From Candidatus Pacearchaeota archaeon (GTDB lineage: Archaea > Nanobdellota > Nanobdellia > Pacearchaeales > GW2011-AR1): DNA of 33,008 nucleotides. The stretch is taken from positions 1 to 33,008 of the forward strand of contig JACPXY010000019.1 of NCBI GenBank assembly GCA_016196285.1, written 5' to 3'. Both the position numbers and the translations under genes were made by a program. Below the pieces are notes generated by a model. The model was not told where the DNA came from and made no database searches. It saw only the letters and a list, made by a program, of their open reading frames with translations. Positions 1 to 7,981 of the stretch are shown here, in pieces (positions within the stretch are counted from its first letter, which is position 1; each line of letters begins with the position of its first letter).

Positions 1-113
1 TTTGGATGCCGAGAGAACTTTCAGTTCTCGGGCACAGAAAATCTACTAGATTTTCTCGTGCTCAAGGAACTACACACCATAAATGGTGTGGTTTCCGTCA
101 AGTTCCTTGACAT
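1..113 (-). repeat. Palindrome-array element, copy A (partial, cut by window start)
   Basis: On the minus strand this is almost identical to the first half of the element at 7709-7930, so the two are inverted copies. Three hairpins are visible: an outer stem TCAAGGAACT/AGTTCCTTGA enclosing an inner stem around CACACCAT/ATGGTGTG (about 63-112), a hairpin AGAAAATCTA/TAGATTTTCT (about 37-58), and GAGAACT/AGTTCTC (about 13-29). The inner stem has lost one G relative to the other copy. The rest of the element would lie to the left of the window. No coding capacity is seen. It could be a miniature mobile element or a structured RNA. Confidence 0.8.
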
Positions 114-136
114 CATAGAAGTTTCACATATATCTT

Positions 137-973
137 ATGACTGAGAATGAATCTAAAAAGGAGATAGTGCAGCAGATATGCTTAAGCTTGCTTGTGAGCG
201 GGGTGCGTAAAGAGGATTTAGTTATAAAGAGAGGAATGCCTGAATGGCAGAGAGCAAAGACGAGGAGGGAAAGTTTTACTATCTGGATGAAAGAGAAGAA
301 AAAAGGACTGGTTGGTCTTCTGAACGGCACAAGAACTGCAGAGAATGTGAAGGATCATCTTGCTGCAACTACTGGTGCAGTTATGGGAGGACTACCCATC
401 TATTCTCTCCTTGAGATGGGTGTGGTTTATCTTACTCCACTGCAATCTCTAGTGACACGAGCAACTGCTGCAGGAGCAGGATATCTCGGGTTTAATCCTA
501 TCTTTGTAATAGGAAGAGAAGCGTTTTATATTGCCTGCAAGGTGAATGAGAAGTCCAAAGGATACAAGAAAAGAGTGGCAGATATCGCGTATCAGGGAAT
601 CTTCAACGGACTTACTTATCCTGTATTTGCAGGTCTTGGGAGATTTTTTTCAGACACATCTCTTCACGCTAAAGATATAGCTGATGAGACTTTTATATTT
701 ACATTGACAGGGTTAACTGCAGGAATGTTTGTTGGAATGGGCATTGATGCGTATCGCGAGCTTCTCGGGACTAACTTTTCTTCGCGAGTTCCACCGAGTG
801 TACGAAATCTTCCTCGCAGCACGAAGGCAGGGGTTGCTGCGCTTGCAGCAGCAGCTTCTTTATATGCAACTTCTCTGGAACATGACTATTTCTCTAATTG
901 GGATTATACACATCTTCCAAAATCTTCATGGCATTTGTTCAATCACGGAAAAGAACCTGCAGAGATAAAGTAA
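137..973 (+). CDS. AlaE-like multi-pass membrane protein (putative)
   Basis: A 278-residue protein with a basic, soluble N-terminal part of about 70 residues followed by a membrane domain. Hydrophobic segments are seen near residues 80-100, 110-130, 150-170 and 185-205. The order of motifs recalls the L-alanine exporter AlaE family (DUF1144): a T-R-A segment leading into a helix with NPIF and GREAFY, then K-K-R-V-A-D with a helix containing FNGLTYPVF, then a glycine-rich helix ending GIDAYRELLG. E. coli AlaE is about 149 residues, so this protein has long N- and C-terminal extensions; the C-terminal tail (residues about 215-278) has one more hydrophobic stretch. If the assignment holds, it would export alanine or a similar small solute. 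The ATG follows an AT-rich ATATAT stretch. It stands alone, next to the inverted palindrome element. The family link is by eye only. Confidence 0.5.
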   Translation: MTENESKKEIVQQICLSLLVSGVRKEDLVIKRGMPEWQRAKTRRESFTIWMKEKKKGLVGLLNGTRTAENVKDHLAATTGAVMGGLPIYSLLEMGVVYLTPLQSLVTRATAAGAGYLGFNPIFVIGREAFYIACKVNEKSKGYKKRVADIAYQGIFNGLTYPVFAGLGRFFSDTSLHAKDIADETFIFTLTGLTAGMFVGMGIDAYRELLGTNFSSRVPPSVRNLPRSTKAGVAALAAAASLYATSLEHDYFSNWDYTHLPKSSWHLFNHGKEPAEIK

Positions 974-1073
974 GATAATGCAGGATTACAATAAACCTAA
1001 AATAGTTTAATGAGCATAATTATCTTTTGTCTGATAAAGATGAGTAGTTGCAGGAGCTGAATTCTCAAGGAAC

Positions 1074-1086
1074 TTGACATAAATAG
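1074..1086 (+). repeat. Fragment of the palindrome element
   Basis: The 13-bp palindrome TCAAGGAACTTGA, followed by CATAA, is the same as the outermost segment of the elements at 1-113, 7709-7930 and 19592-19713. It stands here without the remaining hairpins, as if it were a remnant or a minimal unit. Confidence 0.5.
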
Positions 1087-1109
1087 CTCTTAGAGTAAAT
1101 AGCGTTACC

Positions 1110-1363
1110 ATGAATGATTCTGCTAGATATGATGGTTGGCTTGTTTATAATAGCTTTATCAAAAGATTAATAGCTGTTTGTGGTTATGCTGCATTAGGGG
1201 AGTGATATTATATATAGGATTATTTACTATTCTTTTCATAGCAGAGGTAGTAATTCCCTGTTGGTCTTTCTTAAATAATCAGGATAATAACTATCTTCTT
1301 CTAAGTTGTAGAGTAACTGAGAAAATAAGGTTGTCCGGAAAAATACCGCGCTGATATAAATAT
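1110..1363 (+). pseudogene. Possible small membrane protein gene broken by a frameshift
   Basis: The 410-bp gap between the AlaE-like gene and the surface protein contains a short reading frame from ATG 1110 that stops at 1205 after 31 residues ending RLIAVCGYAALGE. Right at a GGGG run (about 1197-1200) another frame continues as a strongly hydrophobic stretch (GVILYIGLFTILFIAEVV) and stays open to about 1363. One additional G would join the two into a single membrane-protein-like product. This could be a decayed small gene, a sequencing indel or chance. The rest of the gap holds only the element fragment near 1074 and the promoter of the next gene. Confidence 0.25.
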
Positions 1364-1364
1364 T
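1353..1364 (+). promoter_or_regulatory. TATA box of the surface protein gene
   Basis: GATATAAATATT is centred about 26 bp before the ATG at 1384. This is the spacing of a leaderless archaeal transcript and supports that start codon. Confidence 0.6.
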
Positions 1365-1383
1365 ATGAGTTAGTAAGTAGGTT

Positions 1384-4300
1384 ATGTCAATCACAAAATT
1401 AACGGGAAAGAAAAAATCCACCTTCAATGGTGTCTTACCGATTCTATTGGTGAGCATCATGCTTATTGCTTCCTTGATCGCACCTATCTCAGCTCAAGGT
1501 GCTGATACAACTAATCCTACTATCTCTATTACACATCCTGCTGACGGCGCAACACTCTCAGGAGAGGACTTTGTCTCTGCTGACGCTTCTGATAACGTAG
1601 CTATAACAAAAGTTACATTCACTTTGGATGGAAGCCAGAGTGTTGATGACACCGAAGCCCCTTATTCTCTTCCTCTCTTTACAACTCTTATGTCTGACGG
1701 AGCACATAATATTGTTGCAGTTGCATCTGATTCATCTGGAAACACTGCAAGCGACTCTGTTTCGTTTACTGTAAATAATTCAGCAGGAAGCGGAGACACA
1801 ACCGCTCCTTCTGTATCTATTACAAGTCCTGCAAATGGTGCAAGTGTATCTGGAACTATTAATGTAAATGCTGATGCAAGCGACAATGTCGCAGTAGCTA
1901 ATGTGCAATTTAAAGTAGATGGAAATAACATCGGCAGTGCCGACACTTCATCCCCGTATTCTGCAAGCCTGGATACAAGTACTCTCTCAAATGGAAACCA
2001 TGTACTCACTGCTGTTGCAGCTGATTCATCTGGAAACACTGCAACTTCTACATCTATCAGTATTACAGTCAATAATGGAGGAGGAAATGTAAGCGATACT
2101 ACAGATCCTAGTGTTTTTGTTACGAATCCTACTAACGGCGCCACAGTAAGCGGAACAATTCCTATTACTGCGATTGCAAGCGATAATACAGGTGTTGTTG
2201 GAGTGACATTTGTGCTTGATGGGAATAATGCAGGAGCAATTGATGATACAACTGCTCCTTATGAAACTTCTCTAGACAGCACTTTAGTTGCTGATGGAAG
2301 CCATAGTATTTCTGCGACTGCACGTGATTCTGCTGGAAATACAGCGAGCCATACTATATTCTTTAATGTGAATAATGCTGGAGGGAGCGGAGACACGACA
2401 GCTCCTGCTGTTTTAATAACACAACCTTTCAACAATTCATTCATCTATGGTAGTTCATATGAAATTCAGGCAGATGCAAGCGATAATGTTGCCGTAACAA
2501 AAGTTACATTCACTTTGGATGGAAGCCAGAGTGTTGATGACACAACATCTCCTTATGGAACAATTATCCAGCCGTCTGCTCTTTCGGAAGGACAACATAC
2601 TCTATCTGCTACAGCATTTGATGCAGCAGGAAATACAGCGGTATATTCAATTGTATTTAATATAGACAATGATGGAAGCCAAGGACCTCCTCCAATACCA
2701 GCTCAAACTCCTCCTGCTGTGACTATAATTGATCCTCAAGCAACAACTTACACTTCATATCCAATACCTTTCAGGTTCAGCATCAACGAAGCAGGAGATT
2801 GTTCATATTTGCTTGACAACAATTTCTCAAATCAGTATCCAATGACTAAAACAGACGCAAGCAGGACTGAATTCACTGCGCAAAGATCTGACTTGGCTAA
2901 TGGAAATTATCATGTAGCTGCTATTTGTACTGACTTGGTAGGAAACGCGAACTTCTCAGAAGGGAGAGACTTTACAGTTAATGTAGGAAGCGGCGGAGAT
3001 ACTACAAATCCATCAGTTAGTATAACCTCTCCGAGTAATGGAGCAAGTGTATCCGGGACAATTAATGTAAATGCAGATGCAAGCGACAATGTGGCGGTAG
3101 CTAATGTTCAATTCAAAGTTGATGGAAATAACATCGGCAGTGCTGACACAAGCTCCCCATATTCTGCAAGCTTAGATACAAGCACATTATCTAATGGTAA
3201 TCATGTATTGACTGCTGTTGCAGCTGATTCATCTGGAAACACTGCAACTTCTGCATCTATTAGTATTACGGTCAATAATGGAGCTGGCGGAGACACAACT
3301 AATCCTAGTGTATCAATTACAAGTCCTACTAATGGTGCTACAGTAAGCGGAACTATCGCTGTATCTGCTACTGCAAGCGACAATGTAGGAGTTACTGGAG
3401 TGACATTCGTGCTTGATGGGAACACTGCTGGCGGGATTGACGATACTGCTGCACCATATGAAACTTCATTGGACAGCACACTAATCGCTGATGGTACACA
3501 TACATTATCTGCGACTGCAAGAGATGCAGCTGGAAACACACAGACTGCCAGTGTTACCTTTACAGTTAATAATGCAGGCGGAGGAAATGCAACTGATACT
3601 ATTGCTCCAGCAGTTTCTATTACTTCACCATCCCATTGGTCTACGGTGAGCGGAACTATCGCTGTATCTGCTACTGCAAGCGACAATGTAGGAGTTACTG
3701 GAGTGACATTCGTGCTTGATGGGAATAATGCAGGAGCAATTGATGATACAACTGCTCCTTATGGAACATCACTCGATACAACTCTGATTACAGATGGTAC
3801 ACATACATTATCTGCGATTGCAAGAGATGCAGCTGGAAACACTGCAAGCGATGTGATAAACTTCATCGTAAACAATGCTGGTGGAAATGCAACTGATACT
3901 ACACCTCCTGCAATTACTGTATTCTCACCTGAGAATAAGACCTACAATACTAGTACTATTGTGGTGAACTTCAGCGCAAGCGATTCAAGCGGAATATCCT
4001 CATTGAGCTTCATGAATGATACAGGCATAACTGAATATACCGGTGCAACAACACAGACAGCTTCTGAAGGAAGCCATACATGGACATTTATTGCAAGAGA
4101 TAATTTAGGGAATGAAGCACACCAGAATGTAACCTTTGCAATTAATCTGACTGCTCCAGGAGAAGAGACAAATGAGACTATCCCTGGCAATGTCACTTGC
4201 AGTGATACAAACATGACGATAAGTCAATACAAGTTTGTCTACTTTGTGTGCCCTACATTGGAATCAGGAGCAGTTGTTGACAGGAATTATATTGAAGTCA

Positions 4301-6045
4301 ACACAACTACTATTCCTGCAGGCATAGGAAACATAACTATCAGACTATACAATGCATCGCACCAGCTCATAAGTGAAGATACTGCTGGCACATATTACGG
4401 TTTGTACAAGAATTACAGCGGTCTGCCTTATGGCTTGTACTTCTATAATGCGAGCATTGATGGCGAGAATCTTAATATGTCTTACTTTGCAACTGAGACG
4501 AGAAACATCACTCTTGCGAACCTGACTATCCCTGGCAATGGAACAATTATTCCCGGCAATGAGACGAATGGAACCTTGAATGATACTATTCCTCCAGCAC
4601 AAGTCACTGACCTGCATTCTGTTGCAGTATTTGAGAACAGTATTACATGGGCGTGGAACAATCCTAATAATACAGACTTTGCCCATACGAAAGTATACTT
4701 AGACGGAGAGTGGACTGCTTATACTACTCAGGAGATATTCACGGCAGGCAATCTCCTGCCTGGAACACTACACCTTATCGCACTGCGGACTGTAGACACG
4801 AACGGTAATGTGAACACTGATACAGTATTTCACATAGAGAGAACTCTTGGAGGAGATCTCTTCGCGAACTTGACTATCCCAAGTTTATCAATCAGCGGAC
4901 TTAACGAGACTATCGCATATCCTATTGTGACTACTTTCTCAGGAAATGGATGCCCTAACGAGAATGTTACATGCAGGCTTTACCTTGATGGTATTCTCGT
5001 AAGCAATCCGCATACGACTATCTTGTCTCCTGGTGAGCATACAGTTATCTTCCTAACTAATGGAGATGCACAGTATGCTCCTGCATTGGCAGTGAGAGAC
5101 GTTACTGTAATTGCTAACTCCAACAGCCAGTTTGCTTCAGGAACAACAATCGTGCTTACCAATGGAACCAAAGAAGTAATATTCACCGATAATTCTGGCA
5201 CTGAGCAGATTATTATCCGCACGACCTCGGATACAGAAGAGATTATCCTGAATCTTGCTCTGTTGCTTGAGGATGATTCTGTGACTCTGCCTTCAAACTT
5301 GACTCTTATCCGAGAGAGCGCAAGCAAAGATTATCGTGTCTTCATACCTGCAGGAACTAAGATGAGCGCAGAGGGCTGGGATGGCACATTTATCATGCCA
5401 GCAGTTCGTGATGGCTCTTCTTTCAGCGTTCCTTCGGGAACTGTTGATGTTGTCTTGACCATGGGCATTGATGGAGAGCTTACATTCTCACAGCCAGTGC
5501 AAGTAGTACTCTCTGGCATGGCTGGCAAGAGTGCTGCGTGGAGTTCAGGAAGCAGTACTGCAACACCAATCACTGCTGTATGCAACAGCGATAGCACACC
5601 AACGAATATTGATTCAGTGAATATACGGGAGTGTGCTGTAAGCTCAGGGAGCGACCTTGTGATATGGACTTACCATTTCACTGACTTTGGTGCATATACA
5701 CCAGCCTCTTCGAGCGCTTCCTCAGAAGATACTTCAGGCAGTTCTGACAGTTCAGGGAGTTCAGGAAGCGGCGGCAGAATCGTCACCTCATCTGCTGTAA
5801 CTACCAGTGCTTCAGATTCTACTCAGACCACTCCTTCTGAGAGCAGTACTGAAGGTACATCAGCATCTGATTCAAGCGACTCTTCTGATGCAGGAGATTC
5901 CGAAGAGCAGAGATCTCCAAGTATCACTGGAGCAGTAACTGGCACCTTCGGCAAGATTGGCGCCACTGTTGCCATCGTCTTCATGGTACTTGTAATCTTA
6001 GGACTGGCAATTGTCTCGGTCAGAAAATTGAGAAAGGAAAAGTAA
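1384..6045 (+). CDS. Large surface protein with nine Ig-like repeats and C-terminal membrane anchor
   Basis: A 1553-residue protein. Residues 1-38 form a signal peptide (basic start, hydrophobic core, cleavage near ISAQG). Nine Ig-like domains of about 100 residues follow, starting near residues 40, 138, 238, 337, 442, 539, 637, 738 and 838. Most carry the pattern DTT-P-SVSITSP-NGA-VSGT, ASDNV, LDG, D-AGNT, VNN, which is typical of bacterial Ig-like domain Big_7; repeats 5 and 9 are divergent. Next come an Asn-rich region with many N-x-T/S sequons (930-1065), a fibronectin-III-like domain (about 1070-1160), another beta domain, a domain ending WTYHFTDFGAYT (about 1270-1440), a Ser/Gly-rich linker, the motif SITGAVTG, one transmembrane helix and a basic tail RKLRKEK. 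It is very probably an anchored cell-surface adhesin or S-layer-associated protein that projects outward on the Ig stalk. The ligand is unknown. It is transcribed alone from its own TATA box. Confidence 0.85.
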   Translation: MSITKLTGKKKSTFNGVLPILLVSIMLIASLIAPISAQGADTTNPTISITHPADGATLSGEDFVSADASDNVAITKVTFTLDGSQSVDDTEAPYSLPLFTTLMSDGAHNIVAVASDSSGNTASDSVSFTVNNSAGSGDTTAPSVSITSPANGASVSGTINVNADASDNVAVANVQFKVDGNNIGSADTSSPYSASLDTSTLSNGNHVLTAVAADSSGNTATSTSISITVNNGGGNVSDTTDPSVFVTNPTNGATVSGTIPITAIASDNTGVVGVTFVLDGNNAGAIDDTTAPYETSLDSTLVADGSHSISATARDSAGNTASHTIFFNVNNAGGSGDTTAPAVLITQPFNNSFIYGSSYEIQADASDNVAVTKVTFTLDGSQSVDDTTSPYGTIIQPSALSEGQHTLSATAFDAAGNTAVYSIVFNIDNDGSQGPPPIPAQTPPAVTIIDPQATTYTSYPIPFRFSINEAGDCSYLLDNNFSNQYPMTKTDASRTEFTAQRSDLANGNYHVAAICTDLVGNANFSEGRDFTVNVGSGGDTTNPSVSITSPSNGASVSGTINVNADASDNVAVANVQFKVDGNNIGSADTSSPYSASLDTSTLSNGNHVLTAVAADSSGNTATSASISITVNNGAGGDTTNPSVSITSPTNGATVSGTIAVSATASDNVGVTGVTFVLDGNTAGGIDDTAAPYETSLDSTLIADGTHTLSATARDAAGNTQTASVTFTVNNAGGGNATDTIAPAVSITSPSHWSTVSGTIAVSATASDNVGVTGVTFVLDGNNAGAIDDTTAPYGTSLDTTLITDGTHTLSAIARDAAGNTASDVINFIVNNAGGNATDTTPPAITVFSPENKTYNTSTIVVNFSASDSSGISSLSFMNDTGITEYTGATTQTASEGSHTWTFIARDNLGNEAHQNVTFAINLTAPGEETNETIPGNVTCSDTNMTISQYKFVYFVCPTLESGAVVDRNYIEVNTTTIPAGIGNITIRLYNASHQLISEDTAGTYYGLYKNYSGLPYGLYFYNASIDGENLNMSYFATETRNITLANLTIPGNGTIIPGNETNGTLNDTIPPAQVTDLHSVAVFENSITWAWNNPNNTDFAHTKVYLDGEWTAYTTQEIFTAGNLLPGTLHLIALRTVDTNGNVNTDTVFHIERTLGGDLFANLTIPSLSISGLNETIAYPIVTTFSGNGCPNENVTCRLYLDGILVSNPHTTILSPGEHTVIFLTNGDAQYAPALAVRDVTVIANSNSQFASGTTIVLTNGTKEVIFTDNSGTEQIIIRTTSDTEEIILNLALLLEDDSVTLPSNLTLIRESASKDYRVFIPAGTKMSAEGWDGTFIMPAVRDGSSFSVPSGTVDVVLTMGIDGELTFSQPVQVVLSGMAGKSAAWSSGSSTATPITAVCNSDSTPTNIDSVNIRECAVSSGSDLVIWTYHFTDFGAYTPASSSASSEDTSGSSDSSGSSGSGGRIVTSSAVTTSASDSTQTTPSESSTEGTSASDSSDSSDAGDSEEQRSPSITGAVTGTFGKIGATVAIVFMVLVILGLAIVSVRKLRKEK
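1501..4160 (+). repeat. Tandem Ig-like repeats, about 300 bp each, with mosaic identity
   Basis: Nine in-frame units of about 300 bp. Identity between units is patchy at the DNA level. Unit 8 shares 77 exact bases with unit 7 (3649-3725 and 3346-3422), then 52 exact bases with unit 3 (3712-3763 and 2212-2263). Units 1 and 4 share about 49 exact bases (1604-1652 and 2495-2543). Units 2 and 6 encode nearly the same protein with many silent differences. Confidence 0.85.
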
Positions 6046-6138
6046 TTATGTCTGTAAGAGGTTAGCCTTAGGATACTGCCCATCTTTCAGAAAAATTTAT
6101 AAGGTTAGCTTTATATATTATTAACAATCTTGTTTTGA

Positions 6139-7695
6139 ATGATAATAAGGGATAGTAAAGGCAGAGTTCCAGTAAGTGTGATTCATCGAGTACAAAGTAT
6201 TCGGGAAAATCTTGAGCATATACTCTCGACTCATCCATTCAAAGGAGTCTTGCGAGTTGATTCTTCTTATGAGAATCCTGTTTCCTATGTAAATTCTCTC
6301 TCTGGAGAGCTCCCTCATCCTTTTCTTTTTGTTCAAGAGGAAGAGATTACAAGACTGCAGACTATGCTTGATTCAAATTATCCTCCTGGAGGCACAAAGT
6401 ATTTTATGATATCTACAGGTATTGATGATGCTGTTGACCCTGGGCGAGTCATCCAGGAATTGCGCGACCTCCATAGCAAGAGAAAAGTGATAGGATGTAT
6501 TGATTTACTTAGACTTCTCACTGATAAAGAGAAATCAGGATATATCTGGAAGACAATGGCTGATTCTGGAGATCTGCGCAAGGAGAATACGAAAGTAGGT
6601 TTAGTAGGTTATGGGCATTTTAATAATACTTTGTTGACTCTTCTTCTTTCCAGCAAAGTGCGAGGAATTAGCTGCTACAGCTCCGATAATAGGGCGTTCA
6701 ATAAAGGAATACTCGCCATGTTTGAAGGTGAGCGAATACGCATTGGAGAGAAGGAATTACGAAAAAAGACAGTATTTGATAATATACTTTTTGATTCTGA
6801 TATGATAGTTGTTGCCCGAGGCCCGCAAATAGAGAATCCAGACACATTCTTCAATAGACCGCGGGCAGAGGTAGAAACTGACTTATTCAATCAAGGAAAC
6901 GCGCGCATGAGGGCATTCTTTGATGCAGCAGTATTACATAACTATAAGGGGCTTCTTGTACTAGAATCTACTCCAGTCTCAGCATACATTCCCATGGCTC
7001 GGAAGTATGGGTTTGAGCTTGATCAGATTACATCTATCTCCTCTGATGCCCTTCGAACTGGTTTTATCGTGTTTCAGCTTCTCAAAGAGTATGTTCAGGG
7101 AGAAAGTATCCCTTTGGAATGCCTTATTAATCTTGAGCAGATAGAATGCAAAGTGACGGGCCACCATTGGTGGCCTCACATCATCTCTGATTTTAGCAAG
7201 GTTAAGAATGATACGTTGTTCTTCAGTACACTCTTTCAAGATGGCGGATCTTCTTTCCATTCTAAACTTGCTGAGCTTGTACGACGAAATGTGAGCACGA
7301 GCGACCCTAGCTATCAGGATTCTCCTTATGCAGTACATTCTTTTATTGAAGAAGCTATCTCGCTCCATGAGACTCTCTCCGGACCTTTCTCTGCATATTG
7401 CCCCTTAAAGATAAGAGACATTGAAAAGATATTCTCCCTTGCTGAAGTAGAACGCCCTGCTGACTTTACTGAAACTGCAATCTTATATCCTTCTCCAACA
7501 CTTACATACTTTCCTCACTTACGCATTGGGCAGAATGGCGATCTCAGCCTGCCTAGTTTTACGCAGAAAAGAAGCAGGAATACTGAAGACAAAGACTTTT
7601 CCCGCAAAGAGAAGAACATTGCGGTTAGCTTGGCAGAGATTATACTAAGGGATTATGAATTGAATAAGATGAGATTGCAGAGCATAGGTATGTGA
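6139..7695 (+). CDS. Divergent lactate/malate dehydrogenase-fold protein with long extensions
   Basis: A 518-residue protein. The N-terminal 150 residues are not recognised. Residues 152-165 (KVGLVGYGHFNN) look like the dinucleotide-binding loop of a Rossmann fold. MIVVARGP at 222-229 corresponds to the DIVVITAG strand of the LDH/MDH family, and STPVSAYIPMA (277-287) to TNPVD-TYVA. D303 and R306 in SSDALRTGF have the same spacing as Asp168/Arg171 of LDH (DSAR). GHHWWP (341-346) sits where GEHGDS carries the catalytic His, so H343 is the likely equivalent. The mobile-loop substrate arginine is not clearly placed. After about residue 370 there is a further 150-residue extension without obvious motifs. 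It may be an NAD(P)-dependent 2-hydroxyacid dehydrogenase of unknown substrate; canonical LDH/MDH are about 310-330 residues. It lies alone, just before palindrome element B. Confidence 0.55.
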   Translation: MIIRDSKGRVPVSVIHRVQSIRENLEHILSTHPFKGVLRVDSSYENPVSYVNSLSGELPHPFLFVQEEEITRLQTMLDSNYPPGGTKYFMISTGIDDAVDPGRVIQELRDLHSKRKVIGCIDLLRLLTDKEKSGYIWKTMADSGDLRKENTKVGLVGYGHFNNTLLTLLLSSKVRGISCYSSDNRAFNKGILAMFEGERIRIGEKELRKKTVFDNILFDSDMIVVARGPQIENPDTFFNRPRAEVETDLFNQGNARMRAFFDAAVLHNYKGLLVLESTPVSAYIPMARKYGFELDQITSISSDALRTGFIVFQLLKEYVQGESIPLECLINLEQIECKVTGHHWWPHIISDFSKVKNDTLFFSTLFQDGGSSFHSKLAELVRRNVSTSDPSYQDSPYAVHSFIEEAISLHETLSGPFSAYCPLKIRDIEKIFSLAEVERPADFTETAILYPSPTLTYFPHLRIGQNGDLSLPSFTQKRSRNTEDKDFSRKEKNIAVSLAEIILRDYELNKMRLQSIGM

Positions 7696-7708
7696 TACCG
7701 CATTTTTA

Positions 7709-7930
7709 TGTCAAGGAACTTGACGGAAACCACACCATAAATGGTGTGGTAGTTCCTTGAGCACGAGAAAATCTAGTAGATTTTCTGTGCCCGAGAACTG
7801 AAAGTTCTCTCGGCATCCAAACCGCAAGGATTTTCAATCCTTGATGGCAGTCAAGAACTCCGTTCTTGATGACACGAGTGCCTGTCACAAACCACGCACT
7901 TTAGTGCGTGGTGGCACATCGTGCTTTTGA
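7709..7930 (+). repeat. Palindrome-array element, copy B (complete, six hairpins)
   Basis: Six consecutive stem-loops fill this gap. H1 is 7711-7760: outer TCAAGGAACT/AGTTCCTTGA, an 8-nt 5'-side bulge, inner ACCACACCAT/ATGGTGTGGT with a 2-nt loop. H2 is 7761-7790 (GCAC/GTGC around AGAAAATCT/AGATTTTCT). H3 is 7791-7813 (CCGAGAACT/AGTTCTCTCGG). H4 is 7825-7843 (CAAGGATT/AATCCTTG). H5 is 7851-7869 (TCAAGAAC/GTTCTTGA). H6 is 7873-7923: outer CACGAGTGCC/GGCACATCGTG, an 8-nt 5' bulge, inner ACCACGCACT/AGTGCGTGGT with a 2-nt loop. H1 and H6 share the same architecture. No ORF is present. Copies A and C cover parts of it. It may be a non-autonomous mobile element (IS200/IS605- or REPIN-like) or a structured RNA; nothing here decides which. 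Confidence 0.8.
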
Positions 7931-7952
7931 TATCGCCTCGCAGTATAGAAAT

Positions 7953-7964
7953 GCTTATATATTT
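7953..7964 (+). promoter_or_regulatory. TATA box of the TrmB-like regulator gene
   Basis: GCTTATATATTT is centred about 24 bp upstream of the ATG at 7982, consistent with a leaderless transcript. It begins about 20 bp after the end of palindrome element B. Confidence 0.6.
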
Positions 7965-7981
7965 CATGTGTTTAAACAGGT

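Noticed and set aside
1662-3686. Long open frames on the minus strand inside the surface protein gene (about 160 codons each)
   Set aside because: They mirror the repetitive Ig coding sequence, recur at the same place in each repeat, and have no promoter or start signal.
7709-7930. CRISPR array
   Set aside because: The palindromes differ from each other in sequence and length and there are no regular spacers; no cas genes are in the window.
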